Assembly: GCF_018279165.1 (NCBI RefSeq)
Contig: NZ_CP047292.1
Span: 1-64,000 of the forward strand
Reading direction: 5' to 3'
DNA from: Falsirhodobacter algicola
Lineage (GTDB): Bacteria; Pseudomonadota; Alphaproteobacteria; Rhodobacterales; Rhodobacteraceae
Length of the DNA stretch: 64,000 nt
Made by a program: the position numbers and the translations under genes. Positions 18,478 through 27,237 of this stretch are shown piece after piece (the stretch's first letter is position 1; the number at the start of each line of letters is the position of its first letter). The notes under the pieces were generated by a model that was given only the letters and a program-made list of their open reading frames with translations, ran no database searches and was not told where the DNA came from.

Positions 18478-19172
18478 GGCAGATCCTCGGGGGGCCAGAT
18501 GGCATGGGCGCGGGCGGTGAAGCTCATATCCACATGGCCGATGCCGCAATATTCGGCGCAGACGCCGCCATAGTCGCCCGGCGCATCGGCGCGCAGGCGC
18601 AGGGTGTTGGCATGGCCGGGAATGGCGTCGATCTTGCCGCCGAGGCGCGGGATCCAGAAGCTGTGGATCACATCGGGGCTGGTCACCACCATCTCCACCT
18701 CTTGTCCGGCGGGCAGATGCAGGACGCCCTCGGTCGGGGGCAAGCCGGTGGCGGGGGGATAGGCGAAGCGCCAGCCCCACATATAGGCCTCCGCCTCGAT
18801 GCGCAGGGCAGGCGGGCCGGCGCGCAGCGCCTCGCCCTGCCATAGGGCGGTGCCGGTGACGGCAAGGATCACCGGCAGCGGCAGCGCGATCCCGCCCCAG
18901 ACGATCCAGCGGCGGGCGGGGATGCGGCGGCCCGCCTCGGGGCGCAGCATCAGCACCGCAAAGAGCGTCAGCACCACCGCGAAGATCAGCGACGAGCCTG
19001 CCAGCATCGCCCACCACAGCCGCGCGATGCCCAAGGCGGCGGGGCCCGCCGGGTCCAAAGTGGACAGCCGCCCCCCGCATCCGGCAAGAAGAAACGGGAA
19101 CCCGAGCGCCCCCGCCGCGCTTGACCGACGAAGGAGGCGCCGATGACCGACACCGCCGAAGACCTGAGCCAT
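18474..19172 (-). CDS. Cytochrome c oxidase subunit II, lipoprotein-like
   Basis: About 232 aa. The CuA site is intact: His in DVIHSFWIPRLGGKIDAIPGH, and CAEYCGIGHVDM supplies two Cys, a His and a Met. No cytochrome c domain follows. Two membrane helices precede the cupredoxin domain. The N terminus has an arginine-rich stretch then FLLAGC, a good lipobox, so the mature protein may be lipid-anchored. No in-frame start exists between that region and the ATG at 19172, so the start lies 30 bp inside the divergent DUF2231 gene and has no clear ribosome site; start confidence is modest. It precedes the subunit I-III gene by an ATGA overlap. Confidence 0.87.
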   Translation of the reverse strand: MAQVFGGVGHRRLLRRSSAAGALGFPFLLAGCGGRLSTLDPAGPAALGIARLWWAMLAGSSLIFAVVLTLFAVLMLRPEAGRRIPARRWIVWGGIALPLPVILAVTGTALWQGEALRAGPPALRIEAEAYMWGWRFAYPPATGLPPTEGVLHLPAGQEVEMVVTSPDVIHSFWIPRLGGKIDAIPGHANTLRLRADAPGDYGGVCAEYCGIGHVDMSFTARAHAIWPPEDLP

Positions 19173-19676
19173 GCCCACGAGACGCAGGGCGCCGCCGACA
19201 ACCCCGTCATTCAGGCGGTGGAGGAGAAGAGCACCGAATCCGCCATCGCCTTCGCGGGCCATCCGCTGCACGCCATGGCCGTGCATTTCCCCATCGCGCT
19301 GGTGGTCTGCACCTTCGGGATCGACCTCATCTATTGGTTCACGGGCGATGCGTTCTGGCACCGGGTCGGGGTCTGGTCCTCGGGCGGGGCGTTTCTGGCG
19401 GGGGTGGGGGCGGGCCTCATCGGCACGGTCGAACTGCTGGCCGTGCCCGGCATCCGCGCCCGCGCCGCAAGCTGGGCGCATGCCATCGCCGCCATGGTGC
19501 TGCTGGCGATCATCGGCACCAACTGGGGCGGTCGCCTGACCGAGCGGATGGATGTCCTGCCCCATGGCATGATCCTTTCGCTTCTGGGCTGCGTGATGGC
19601 GGGCCTTGCGGGCTGGCATGGCGGCAAGCTGATCTTCGATCACGGCATCGGCCTCATGGTTTCGCCCAAGGATTGA
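19143..19676 (+). CDS. DUF2231 membrane protein
   Basis: 177 aa with four membrane helices. HAMAVHFPIALVVCTFGIDL contains the conserved His-Phe-Pro of DUF2231 proteins, whose function is unknown. The ATG at 19143 has an excellent ribosome site (aaggagg, 19131-19137). Divergent from, and overlapping at the 5' end with, the oxidase subunit II gene; DUF2231 genes often accompany oxidases or redox proteins, so a membrane redox role is possible. Its 3' end overlaps the converging CopD-like gene by 23 bp. Confidence 0.85.
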   Translation: MTDTAEDLSHAHETQGAADNPVIQAVEEKSTESAIAFAGHPLHAMAVHFPIALVVCTFGIDLIYWFTGDAFWHRVGVWSSGGAFLAGVGAGLIGTVELLAVPGIRARAASWAHAIAAMVLLAIIGTNWGGRLTERMDVLPHGMILSLLGCVMAGLAGWHGGKLIFDHGIGLMVSPKD

Positions 19677-20196
19677 AGGGGGCGAGCATCTCGCCAAGGG
19701 CGCCGGGCCGGAAGATGTCCGCCGGCAGGGCGGGCGGGCTCGGCTTGGCCAGCACCAGAAACAGGATCGCAAGGATGATCCCCCCCGTCGCCACCATCAC
19801 CACCGCAAAGCGCCACAGCGGATAGGTCTGCCCCTCGCGGAAGAGGCGGATGACCACGAGGCCGCTGAGGACATGGACGATGGCCAGCAGCGCCACCAGC
19901 GTCATCTTGGCCGAAAACCACGCCTCGAACGTGCCCTGAAGGAAGATCAGCGCGATGCCGCTGCCGATCGCCACGAACGCCGCCGGAGAGATCACGGCGA
20001 CATAGGCGAAGCGCACGATCGTCTGAAGCTGCAGCAGGGTCTTCGTATCCGCGATGCCCGCGCGCTTCAGATAGAGGCCGGGCAGGCTGACGAGGCCCGC
20101 CGCCCAAAGGGCGATGGCGGCGATATGAAGGCTTTTCGCAATCTCGATCACGCGCGGTCCGGATTCCGTGATGGGGTGGCCATGGCTCCGGAACAT
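19654..20196 (-). CDS. CopD/HemJ-superfamily-like four-helix membrane protein
   Basis: 180 aa with about four or five membrane helices. EIAKSLHIAAIALWAAGLVSLPGLYLKR at the N terminus resembles the first helix of CopD-like and HemJ-like membrane proteins, including the conserved His. Possible roles are copper handling or haem-related redox chemistry, either of which would suit the adjacent oxidase, but the sequence does not decide. It converges on the DUF2231 gene with overlapping ends. The first ATG in frame is used. Confidence 0.7.
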   Translation of the reverse strand: MFRSHGHPITESGPRVIEIAKSLHIAAIALWAAGLVSLPGLYLKRAGIADTKTLLQLQTIVRFAYVAVISPAAFVAIGSGIALIFLQGTFEAWFSAKMTLVALLAIVHVLSGLVVIRLFREGQTYPLWRFAVVMVATGGIILAILFLVLAKPSPPALPADIFRPGALGEMLAPFNPWAKP

Positions 20197-20274
20197 AGCG
20201 GTCGCGGCCCGCGCATCACGCCCGCGCGCGATATGTCGCAGGGGGCAAGGGCACGGGGATGGGCGTTTTCACCG

Positions 20275-20303
20275 TTGTGTGATCCGGGGCTTCTGCCTAA
20301 ACT
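20275..20303 (+). promoter_or_regulatory. Sigma-70-like promoter for the TAXI-TRAP operon
   Basis: TTGTGT (20275-20280) and TAAACT (20298-20303) are separated by 17 bases, 28 bp upstream of the receptor gene start. The fit to TTGACA/TATAAT is moderate but the spacing is ideal. Confidence 0.55.
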
Positions 20304-20330
20304 TAGGGCAGCTTATTCGTGGAGGAAGCA

Positions 20331-21338
20331 ATGGCGATCCGTTTCAAACCCCTTCTGGGCCTTGCCCTCGCGGCGGGCGTGCTGTCCTCGGCTGCTGCGG
20401 CGCAGGACATGGCCTTCTTCCGCATCGGCACGGGCGGCACGGCGGGCACCTATTATCCGATCGGCGGGCTGATCGCGAACGCCATCTCCAACCCGCCCGG
20501 CTCGCGCGCCTGCGAAGACGGCGGCTCCTGCGGGGTGCCGGGGCTGATCGCCACGGCCGTCGCCTCCAACGGCTCGGTCGGGAACATCAACGCGATCAAT
20601 TCGGGCGCGATGGAAAGCGGCTTCAGCCAGGCCGACGTCGCCACTTGGGCGCAGACGGGCACCGGCCTCTGGGAAGGCCAGCCGGCGGTCGAGAACCTGC
20701 GCATGATTGCCAACCTCTATCCCGAAAGCATCCACCTCGTGGCCCGCGCCGATGCCGGGATCGAGGGGATTGCCGATCTGGCGGGCAAACGCGTGTCGCT
20801 GGATGAACCGGGTTCGGGCACGCTGGTGGATGCGCGCATCATCCTCGGGGCCTATGGCCTGTCGGAATCGGATGTGGATGCCGAATACCTCAAGCCCGAT
20901 CAGGCGGCCGACCGTATGCGCGACGGCGCGATGGACGCGTTCTTCTTCGTCGGCGGTTTCCCGGCGGGCGCGATCGCCGAACTGGCCAGCCAGCATGACG
21001 TGACGCTGATCCCGATCGACGGCGAGGGTGCGGAGGCGATCCGCGCCGAATACGGCTTCTTCTCGGCGAACACGGTTCCGGCCGGCACCTACGAGGGGCA
21101 GGACACCGACGTGACGACGCTCTCGGTCGGCGCCCAATGGGTGACGAACGCGAACCAGCCCGAAGAGCTGATCTACAACATCACCAAGGCGATGTGGAAC
21201 GACAACACCCGCCGCATGTTCGATGCGGGCCACGCCAAGGGCAAGGAAATCGTGCTGGAGAACGCCGTGAACGGCGTCGGCATTCCGTTCCACCCCGGCG
21301 CGGAACGCTTCTACCGCGAAGCGGGCGTGCTGCAGTAA
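20331..21338 (+). CDS. TRAP transporter substrate-binding protein, TAXI family
   Basis: 335 aa periplasmic receptor. A signal peptide ends near VLSSAAAAQDM (about residue 24). FRIGTGGTAGTYYPIGGLIANAIS and NINAINSGAMESGFSQADVA are the hallmarks of TAXI-type TRAP receptors, which bind small organic acids or amino acids such as glutamate. The ATG at 20331 follows ggagg by six bases. The fused TRAP permease lies 69 bp downstream, so the pair forms a complete Na+- or H+-driven importer. The ligand is unknown. Confidence 0.93.
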   Translation: MAIRFKPLLGLALAAGVLSSAAAAQDMAFFRIGTGGTAGTYYPIGGLIANAISNPPGSRACEDGGSCGVPGLIATAVASNGSVGNINAINSGAMESGFSQADVATWAQTGTGLWEGQPAVENLRMIANLYPESIHLVARADAGIEGIADLAGKRVSLDEPGSGTLVDARIILGAYGLSESDVDAEYLKPDQAADRMRDGAMDAFFFVGGFPAGAIAELASQHDVTLIPIDGEGAEAIRAEYGFFSANTVPAGTYEGQDTDVTTLSVGAQWVTNANQPEELIYNITKAMWNDNTRRMFDAGHAKGKEIVLENAVNGVGIPFHPGAERFYREAGVLQ

Positions 21339-21407
21339 GCCGCGCGACACCGATGGGACGGGGTGGCATGCGTGCCGCCCCGTTTTGCATATTCTGAGGA
21401 CGGACAC

Positions 21408-23465
21408 ATGACCACGCCCGACACCCGCACCGAACCGCTCAGCGCGGATGAGCTGAAGGCCTTGGAGGAGAAGTTCGACCCCGAACTGCGCTTCCGCGCG
21501 CTTGGACCGGCGCTTGCGATCCTGTCGGGGCTGCTGCTGTTCCTGCTGTCCTGCTATCACTTCTACACCGCCGGTTTCGGCATCCCGCGCGCCACGACGC
21601 ATCGCGGGCTGCATATGGCGGTGACGCTGTTCCTCGTCTTCGTCAGCTTCTCGGCCTTCGGGCGGCGGGACCGGCCGTCGGGGCTGCTGGCCCCGCTGGG
21701 CCTACCGCTGGCCGATTGGGTGCTGGGGATCGCGGCGGCGGTCGCCTCGCTCTATGTGCCGTGGATCTATGACCAGCTGGCCTTCCGCGTCGGCAATCCG
21801 AATACGCTGGATGTGGCGATGGGCACGATCCTGATCGTGACCTTGCTGGAGGCGGTGCGCCGGTCCATGGGCTGGCCGCTGCCGGTGATCGCGATCCTGT
21901 TCATGTGCTATGCCTATTTCGGACAGTCGATGCCGGGCATCTTCGTGCATCCGGGCGCAACCTGGCCGGTGATCGTGAACCACCTCTACCTCACCTCGCA
22001 GGGGATCTACGGCACGGCGCTCGGCGTGATCGCCACCTATGTGTTCCACTTCGTGCTGTTCGGGGTGATGGCGACGCGGATCGGGCTGGGGCAGCTCTTC
22101 ATCGACGTCGCCTCGGCGCTGACGGGGCGGTTCGCGGGCGGTCCGGCCAAGGTGTCGGTGGTGTCCTCGGCGCTGCTCGGCTCGATCTCCGGCTCGTCCA
22201 TCGCGAACACGGTGACGACGGGGGCGCTGACGATCCCGGCCATGGTGCGCGTCGGATACCAGCGCCATTTCGCAGCGGCGGTGGAGGCCGCATCCTCCAC
22301 CGGCGGGCAGATCACGCCGCCGGTGATGGGGGCGGTGGCCTTCCTGATGATCGAATATCTGGGCGTTCCGCTGACCACGATCCTGCTGGCGGCGATCGTT
22401 CCGGCCTTCATGCATTTCTTCGGGGTGCTGCTGCAGGTCCATCTGGAGGCCCGCCGCCTCGGCCTGCGCGGCCTGACCAAGGAAGAGCTTCCGAACGCGC
22501 TGAAGGTGATCCGCGAAGGGTGGCTGTCGATCCTGCCGCTGATCCTGCTGATCGCCATGCTGATGAGCGGGCGGACCCCGTTCCTTGCCGCCTTCTGGGC
22601 CATCGTCGCCTGCATCGGGGTGATGATCGTGCAATCGGTCATGCGCCTCGGCGTGACCGAGGGGATGAAGGACGCGGCCCGCGGCCTGTGGGACGGGTTC
22701 GTGCTGGGCGCCAAGCAGTCGCTGTCGGTGACGGCGGCGGCGGCGCTGGTGGGCATCATCATCGGCATCGTCACCCTGACGGGCGTCGGGTTCAAGATCG
22801 CCTACATGGTCACGGGTCTGGCCTCGGGCTGGGCGCAGGATGTGCATGGCCTGCTGTCGGTCCTGCCGTTCGAGTTGATGGGCATTCCGGCGCTGACGCT
22901 GCTCTTCACGCTGATGATGACGGCGGTCGTCTGCATCCTGATGGGCTGCGGCATCCCGACCACGGCGAACTACATCATCATGGTGGCGGTGGCGGCCCCG
23001 ATCCTCGGCCTTCTGGGCGTGCAGCCGATCGTCGCGCATTTCTTCGTCTTCTATTACGGCGTGCTGGCGGATGTGACACCGCCCGTGGCGCTGGCGGCCT
23101 ATGCCGCGTCGGGGATCGCGGGGGCGAACGCGTTTCAGGCGGGCAACACCGCGTTCCGCCTGTCGATGGGCAAGGCGCTGGTGCCGTTCGTCTTCGTCTT
23201 CTCGCCCGCGCTGCTGCTGGTGACGCCGGAATTCACGGTGCCGGCCTTCCTGCTGGCGGCGGGCGGGGCGATGCTGGGCATCTTCGCGCTGTCGGCGGCG
23301 ATCACCAACTGGATGCTCGCGCCGCTTCATGCGTGGGAACGGGCGCTCTTGGTGGTGGCGGCGCTTCTGCTGATCGCGCCTGCGCTGGTGCCGACGGTGA
23401 TCGGCTGCGTCTTCCTCGCGGTGCCGCTGCTGCGCCAGCTCATGGCCCGCCGCGCCGCAGCCTGA
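21408..23465 (+). CDS. TRAP transporter fused small/large permease (TAXI-associated)
   Basis: 685 aa with many membrane helices. The N-terminal part corresponds to the DctQ-like small subunit, and the rest to DctM, with conserved segments SSALLGSISGSSIANTVTTGALTIP, SSTGGQITPPVMGAVAFLM and CGIPTTANYIIMV. It works with the TAXI receptor encoded just upstream. The ATG at 21408 lies nine bases after 'gagga'. A strong terminator follows directly, so the operon is two genes long. Confidence 0.95.
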   Translation: MTTPDTRTEPLSADELKALEEKFDPELRFRALGPALAILSGLLLFLLSCYHFYTAGFGIPRATTHRGLHMAVTLFLVFVSFSAFGRRDRPSGLLAPLGLPLADWVLGIAAAVASLYVPWIYDQLAFRVGNPNTLDVAMGTILIVTLLEAVRRSMGWPLPVIAILFMCYAYFGQSMPGIFVHPGATWPVIVNHLYLTSQGIYGTALGVIATYVFHFVLFGVMATRIGLGQLFIDVASALTGRFAGGPAKVSVVSSALLGSISGSSIANTVTTGALTIPAMVRVGYQRHFAAAVEAASSTGGQITPPVMGAVAFLMIEYLGVPLTTILLAAIVPAFMHFFGVLLQVHLEARRLGLRGLTKEELPNALKVIREGWLSILPLILLIAMLMSGRTPFLAAFWAIVACIGVMIVQSVMRLGVTEGMKDAARGLWDGFVLGAKQSLSVTAAAALVGIIIGIVTLTGVGFKIAYMVTGLASGWAQDVHGLLSVLPFELMGIPALTLLFTLMMTAVVCILMGCGIPTTANYIIMVAVAAPILGLLGVQPIVAHFFVFYYGVLADVTPPVALAAYAASGIAGANAFQAGNTAFRLSMGKALVPFVFVFSPALLLVTPEFTVPAFLLAAGGAMLGIFALSAAITNWMLAPLHAWERALLVVAALLLIAPALVPTVIGCVFLAVPLLRQLMARRAAA

Positions 23466-23472
23466 GGCGGCG

Positions 23473-23505
23473 GCCCCCGCCGGGTGCGGCGGGGGCACGA
23501 CTTTT
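23473..23505 (+). terminator. Intrinsic terminator of the TAXI-TRAP operon
   Basis: A 9-bp perfect stem (gcccccgcc / ggcgggggc, 6-base loop) is followed by acgactttt, starting eight bases after the permease stop codon. Confidence 0.8.
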
Positions 23506-23571
23506 GCGCCGCGGACGGAACGGGTTCCGCCGCACCGGTGTTTCCCCAAGGACCTGCGGACAGGAGGGGTG

Positions 23572-23907
23572 ATGGAACGGCAGCGCGAACTCGAACGGCT
23601 CGACCGGTTGGCGAAGGGGCTGGATGCGCAATTCCGCATTCTGGGCATCCGCTTCGGCTGGGACGCGATCCTCGGCCTGCTTCCGGGCGTGGGCGATGTG
23701 GCGACGACGATTCCCTCGGCGCTGATCATCCACCGGGCATGGCGTTTGGGCGTGCCGCGCCATGTGCTGCTGCATATGTGCGCCAATACCGGGGTGGATA
23801 TGCTCGTCGGGTCCATCCCGCTGCTGGGCAGCGTGTTCGACGTGGCCTTCCGCGCCAATCTGCGCAACATTGCCCTCATCCGCCGCCATCTGAATGATCT
23901 CCCCTGA
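23572..23907 (+). CDS. DUF4112 domain protein
   Basis: 111 aa. The segment GLDAQFRILGIRFGWDAILGLLPGVGDVATTIPS and the later VDMLVGSIPLLGSVFDVAFRANLRN are characteristic of DUF4112, a small membrane-associated family without assigned function; two moderately hydrophobic helices flank Gly-Asp turns. The ATG at 23572 follows ggagggg; an in-frame GTG one codon earlier is equally close. It precedes the phospholipase D family gene by ten bases, suggesting co-expression and perhaps a shared membrane-lipid role. Confidence 0.82.
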   Translation: MERQRELERLDRLAKGLDAQFRILGIRFGWDAILGLLPGVGDVATTIPSALIIHRAWRLGVPRHVLLHMCANTGVDMLVGSIPLLGSVFDVAFRANLRNIALIRRHLNDLP

Positions 23908-23917
23908 GGTGCAAGGA

Positions 23918-25372
23918 ATGTCTGAGGTGCTCGTTCCCGGTCGCAATTGCTGGACCATCGCCGAGGCGCAGCGCTTCGCCGTCCTGATCGACGCAGAGAA
24001 CTATTTCCACATCGCGCGGGATGCGATGATGCGGGCCGAGCGGACGATCACCATGATCGGCTGGGATTTCGACGCGCGCATCCGTCTGGACCACCCGCAG
24101 GACCCGGACGGCACCCCCGAAACGCTGGGCGAGTTCATCCTGTGGCTGGTGAACCGCAAGCCCGATCTGGAGATCCGCCTGCTTCAGTGGAATTCGGGGA
24201 TGCTTCAGAACTGGATGCGCGGGATCAACGCCTATTACCTGATGCGGTGGAAGGCCCATAAGCGCATCACCGCTCGGTTCGACGGGGTGCATCCGCCCGC
24301 CGGATCGCATCATCAAAAGCTCTTGGTGGTGGATGACAGCCTTGCCTTTTGCGGCGGCATCGACATGACGGTGAAACGCTGGGACACCCGCGCCCACCGC
24401 GACGACGAACCGGAGCGGACCTCCCCCTCGGGGCGGGCGCTTGGCCCGTGGCACGATTGCGCGACGCTCTGCGACGGAGAGGCCGCCGAGGCGCTGGCCG
24501 AGGTGACGCGCCGCCGCTGGGAACGCGCGACGGGGCAAAAGATCGCGCCCTCGGGCGCGGCGCCGCTCGCATGGCCCGAAGGGCTGGAGCCGCTGACCGG
24601 CCCCGTCCGCATCGCCGTGGCCCGCAGCCGCCCGAAGATGGCCGATCAGACCCCGATCCGCGAGATCGAGGCGCTGTATCTCGACCTCGTGGCCTCGGCC
24701 AAGGATGTGATCTATGCCGAAAGCCAGTATTTCGCCTCGCGCCGGGTGGCGGCGGCGATGGCCCGGCGGCTGGAGGAGCCGGACGGCCCCGAGATCATCA
24801 TCGTCAATCCCGACAGCGCCGAAGGCTGGCTGGAGCCGATCGCGATGGACACCGCCCGCGCCCGGCTGGTGGAATCGCTGCGCCGCCATGACCGATATGG
24901 CCGCTTTGCGATCTACCGCCCCGTGACGGAGGGGGAGAATCCGATCTACGTCCATGCCAAGGTGGTGCTGGTGGATGATCGGTTCCTGCGGATCGGCTCG
25001 TCCAATTTCAACAACCGCTCCATGCGGCTGGATTCGGAATGCGACGTGGCGCTGGATGCCGCGCAGGATCCGACGGGGGCGATGTCGCGCCGCCTTCTGG
25101 ATCTGCGCCACGACCTTCTGGGCGAGCATCTGGGCCGCCCCCCCGAAGAGGTGGCGGCCGCCGTCGCGGAGCATGGCTCCGTCCTGCGCGCGATCGAGGC
25201 GCTGCGGGGCCGGGGGCGCAGCCTCGTGCCCTATGAGGTGCCGGACCTGAACGCCGTCGAGGAATGGCTTGCGGATAACGAGATCCTAGACCCCGATGGC
25301 CCCGAAGAGATGTTCGAGGCGCTGTCGCATCGGGGTCTGTTCCGGGGCCGCCTGCGCGCACCGCGCCCTTAA
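23918..25372 (+). CDS. Phospholipase D family protein (two HKD motifs)
   Basis: 484 aa. Two HxKxxxxD catalytic motifs are present: SHHQKLLVVDD near residue 135 and VHAKVVLVDDRFLRIGSSNFNNRS near 345, each followed by the expected GG or GS/N residues, so one bilobed active site is likely. There are no membrane helices or signal peptide, unlike cardiolipin synthases. Members hydrolyse or transfer phosphatidyl groups. The ATG at 23918 directly abuts an aagga; an in-frame GTG at 23927, nine bases from that site, or an ATG at 23894 are alternatives. Its end overlaps the converging PCu(A)C gene by four bases. Confidence 0.88.
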   Translation: MSEVLVPGRNCWTIAEAQRFAVLIDAENYFHIARDAMMRAERTITMIGWDFDARIRLDHPQDPDGTPETLGEFILWLVNRKPDLEIRLLQWNSGMLQNWMRGINAYYLMRWKAHKRITARFDGVHPPAGSHHQKLLVVDDSLAFCGGIDMTVKRWDTRAHRDDEPERTSPSGRALGPWHDCATLCDGEAAEALAEVTRRRWERATGQKIAPSGAAPLAWPEGLEPLTGPVRIAVARSRPKMADQTPIREIEALYLDLVASAKDVIYAESQYFASRRVAAAMARRLEEPDGPEIIIVNPDSAEGWLEPIAMDTARARLVESLRRHDRYGRFAIYRPVTEGENPIYVHAKVVLVDDRFLRIGSSNFNNRSMRLDSECDVALDAAQDPTGAMSRRLLDLRHDLLGEHLGRPPEEVAAAVAEHGSVLRAIEALRGRGRSLVPYEVPDLNAVEEWLADNEILDPDGPEEMFEALSHRGLFRGRLRAPRP

Positions 25373-25839
25373 TGCATGTGGTGCATCGGCGCTTCGTCGG
25401 CGTTCGGGGCAAGGATCGGCAGGTCCACCGTCACCGGGGCGGCATGTTCGAAATGCAATTCCAGCGTCAGCGTCTCCCCCTCGCGCAGCGGGGCGGCGAG
25501 GTCCTGAAGCATCAGGTGCATCCCCGAGGGGGAGAGGGACACCGTCTCTCCGGCCGGAAGGGGCAGGCCATCCCGCATCGGGGCCATGCGCATCGTATCG
25601 CCCGACATCTCCATCCGGTGCAGGTCGACGCGGCCCGCGGCGGCGCTTTCCACCGAGGTCAGGCGGTCGTCGCTGTCCGATCGGTTGATGAGGTCGAGAT
25701 AGGCCCCCCCCACCGGCGCGCCGGGCAGGGTGGCGCGGGCGAAGCCATGCGCCACCTCCACCATGGCATGGGGCCCGTCATGGGCGAAGGCCGGGGCGGC
25801 CAGAAGCAGGGCGGCGGCGGTCAGGATCGTGCGGAACAT
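25369..25839 (-). CDS. Periplasmic copper chaperone PCu(A)C
   Basis: 156 aa with a signal peptide ending at APAFAHD (about residue 19). The Cu(I) ligands fit the family pattern H-x-M ... M with a downstream H-x-M: DLHRMEMSGDTMRMAP and SPSGMHLMLQDL. A His/Met tail (APMHHMH) ends the protein. PCu(A)C proteins deliver copper to the CuA or CuB site of cytochrome oxidases. One base of overlap (TGATG) links it to the PepSY gene upstream. It may serve the oxidase encoded 6 kb away. Confidence 0.9.
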   Translation of the reverse strand: MFRTILTAAALLLAAPAFAHDGPHAMVEVAHGFARATLPGAPVGGAYLDLINRSDSDDRLTSVESAAAGRVDLHRMEMSGDTMRMAPMRDGLPLPAGETVSLSPSGMHLMLQDLAAPLREGETLTLELHFEHAAPVTVDLPILAPNADEAPMHHMH

Positions 25840-27185
25840 CAAAGCTCTCCTTGGGGAATGATGGCGCGGGGCGTGCGGGCCCAACGCAGGATGTCGATCA
25901 AAAGGAACAGCGCAAGGCTGATCCCCAGAACGGGAAGCGCCCAGCCGAGGGCGAGGGCGAAGGCCAGCGCCGCGAGCCGCCCAAGGGCGGGCAGCGCGAG
26001 GATGGCGGGGATCAACGGCATCGGTGCGGCGACGGGCCGGCGCGCCCACCACATGCGATAGCCAAGGACGATCATCACCAGAAGCCCGCTGGCGACGGCG
26101 GCCATCAGCATCTGGTTCGGCAGGCCGAAGAGGATGCCCATATGCATGTCGATCCCCCAGCGGATCATCTTGGCGACCGGGCCGAAGCTGGCGAACATCG
26201 CGCGGTCCGTCACGGCCAGCGTCGCCGGATCGAGCGCCACCGTATCCACCTGCGACGGCCAGCGGCGGTCGTATTCGCGCACCATCCACGCTTGGCCCGG
26301 ACGGGGCAGGCGGATTTCAAAGCGGGGGCTGTCGATCCCGCCGGCCTTGGCGGCGGCGGCGGCGGCATCGAGCTGGTCAAGCCGATCCTCGCGCAGGGCG
26401 GGATCTTGGGCGTGGTGCAGGGCATGTTCGCCCCCCGCCGCGCCTGCGGCAAGGCTGACCGAGGGCGTCGTCCAACCCATCGCCTGACGCAGCATGTCGA
26501 TCCGCCCGCCCGCCGCCTGCGACCATGTCAGCCCCGTGGCCGAGACGAAGATCAGCACCACCGCCAGCGACACCCCGAGCGTGCCGTGAATCCAGCGGCG
26601 GCGCTGCGCCGGCGGCATCGCCCGCAGCGCCTGCGTCCGCTTCGGCGCCGTCGCCCAAAGCGCGACACCGCCCAGCGTCACCAGCCACAGCCACGAGGCC
26701 GCAAGCTCGCTGTAATAGCGGCCCCAATCGCCGAGGTGCAGATTGCGGTGCAGATCGTCGAGGAAGATCCGCAGCGGCAGCACCCCGCTGGTGCCATAGG
26801 TCGTCAGATCGCCGCGGATCGCCAACGTCACGGGATCGACGAAGACGGTGCGGTTCTGCGACGCGCCGAGCGCGGGATCGGAAAAGAGGATTCGCGTCGT
26901 CTGCCCCGGCCCCGGCGCGGGGCGCACGGCCGACACGGCGAGCGGCGTGTCCAGATAGGCGCGGGCGGCCTCGGCCTGATCGGTCAGGCTGCGGGCGGGG
27001 CCGGAGCTGTCGGTGGTCAGCGCCCCGCGATAGAGGAACGCCTCCAGTTGCGGGGTCGCGACATAGAGAAGCCCGGTCAGGGCGGCGACGAACAGGAACG
27101 GACCGATGAACAGCCCGGCGTAGAAATGAAGGCGCAGCAAAAGCGCGCGCAGGGCCCCCGGGCCCGCGGATACGGAATGCGACAT
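25839..27185 (-). CDS. PepSY-associated membrane protein (PiuB/iron-uptake type)
   Basis: 448 aa with about five to six membrane helices and periplasmic PepSY-like segments. RLHFYAGLFIGPFLFVAALTGLLY is the standard first helix, LRIFLDDLHRNLHLGDWGRYYSELAASW carries the conserved histidines, and WGIDMHMGILFGLPNQ precedes the last helices. Such proteins are membrane reductases or partners for siderophore and TonB-linked iron uptake. It lies between a copper chaperone and a DUF2946 gene, and a FepA-type receptor lies 3 kb downstream. The ATG at 27185 is the first in frame. Confidence 0.88.
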   Translation of the reverse strand: MSHSVSAGPGALRALLLRLHFYAGLFIGPFLFVAALTGLLYVATPQLEAFLYRGALTTDSSGPARSLTDQAEAARAYLDTPLAVSAVRPAPGPGQTTRILFSDPALGASQNRTVFVDPVTLAIRGDLTTYGTSGVLPLRIFLDDLHRNLHLGDWGRYYSELAASWLWLVTLGGVALWATAPKRTQALRAMPPAQRRRWIHGTLGVSLAVVLIFVSATGLTWSQAAGGRIDMLRQAMGWTTPSVSLAAGAAGGEHALHHAQDPALREDRLDQLDAAAAAAKAGGIDSPRFEIRLPRPGQAWMVREYDRRWPSQVDTVALDPATLAVTDRAMFASFGPVAKMIRWGIDMHMGILFGLPNQMLMAAVASGLLVMIVLGYRMWWARRPVAAPMPLIPAILALPALGRLAALAFALALGWALPVLGISLALFLLIDILRWARTPRAIIPQGEL

Positions 27186-27237
27186 GACATGACCTTGAAT
27201 GCGCCGGCGGCGCGTATGGAAACTGGATTTCGACGGG

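Noticed and set aside
19654-20196. HemJ protoporphyrinogen oxidase
   Set aside because: The first helix and His are similar, but length and later motifs do not clearly match HemJ, so only a superfamily-level call is given.
21702-23879. 725-codon open frame antisense to the TRAP permease
   Set aside because: Low-complexity Arg/His/Gln-rich translation typical of a shadow frame; the opposite strand encodes a clear TRAP permease.
23918-25372. Cardiolipin synthase
   Set aside because: Two HKD motifs are present, but the N-terminal membrane helices of bacterial cardiolipin synthases are missing, so only the broader phospholipase D family is claimed.
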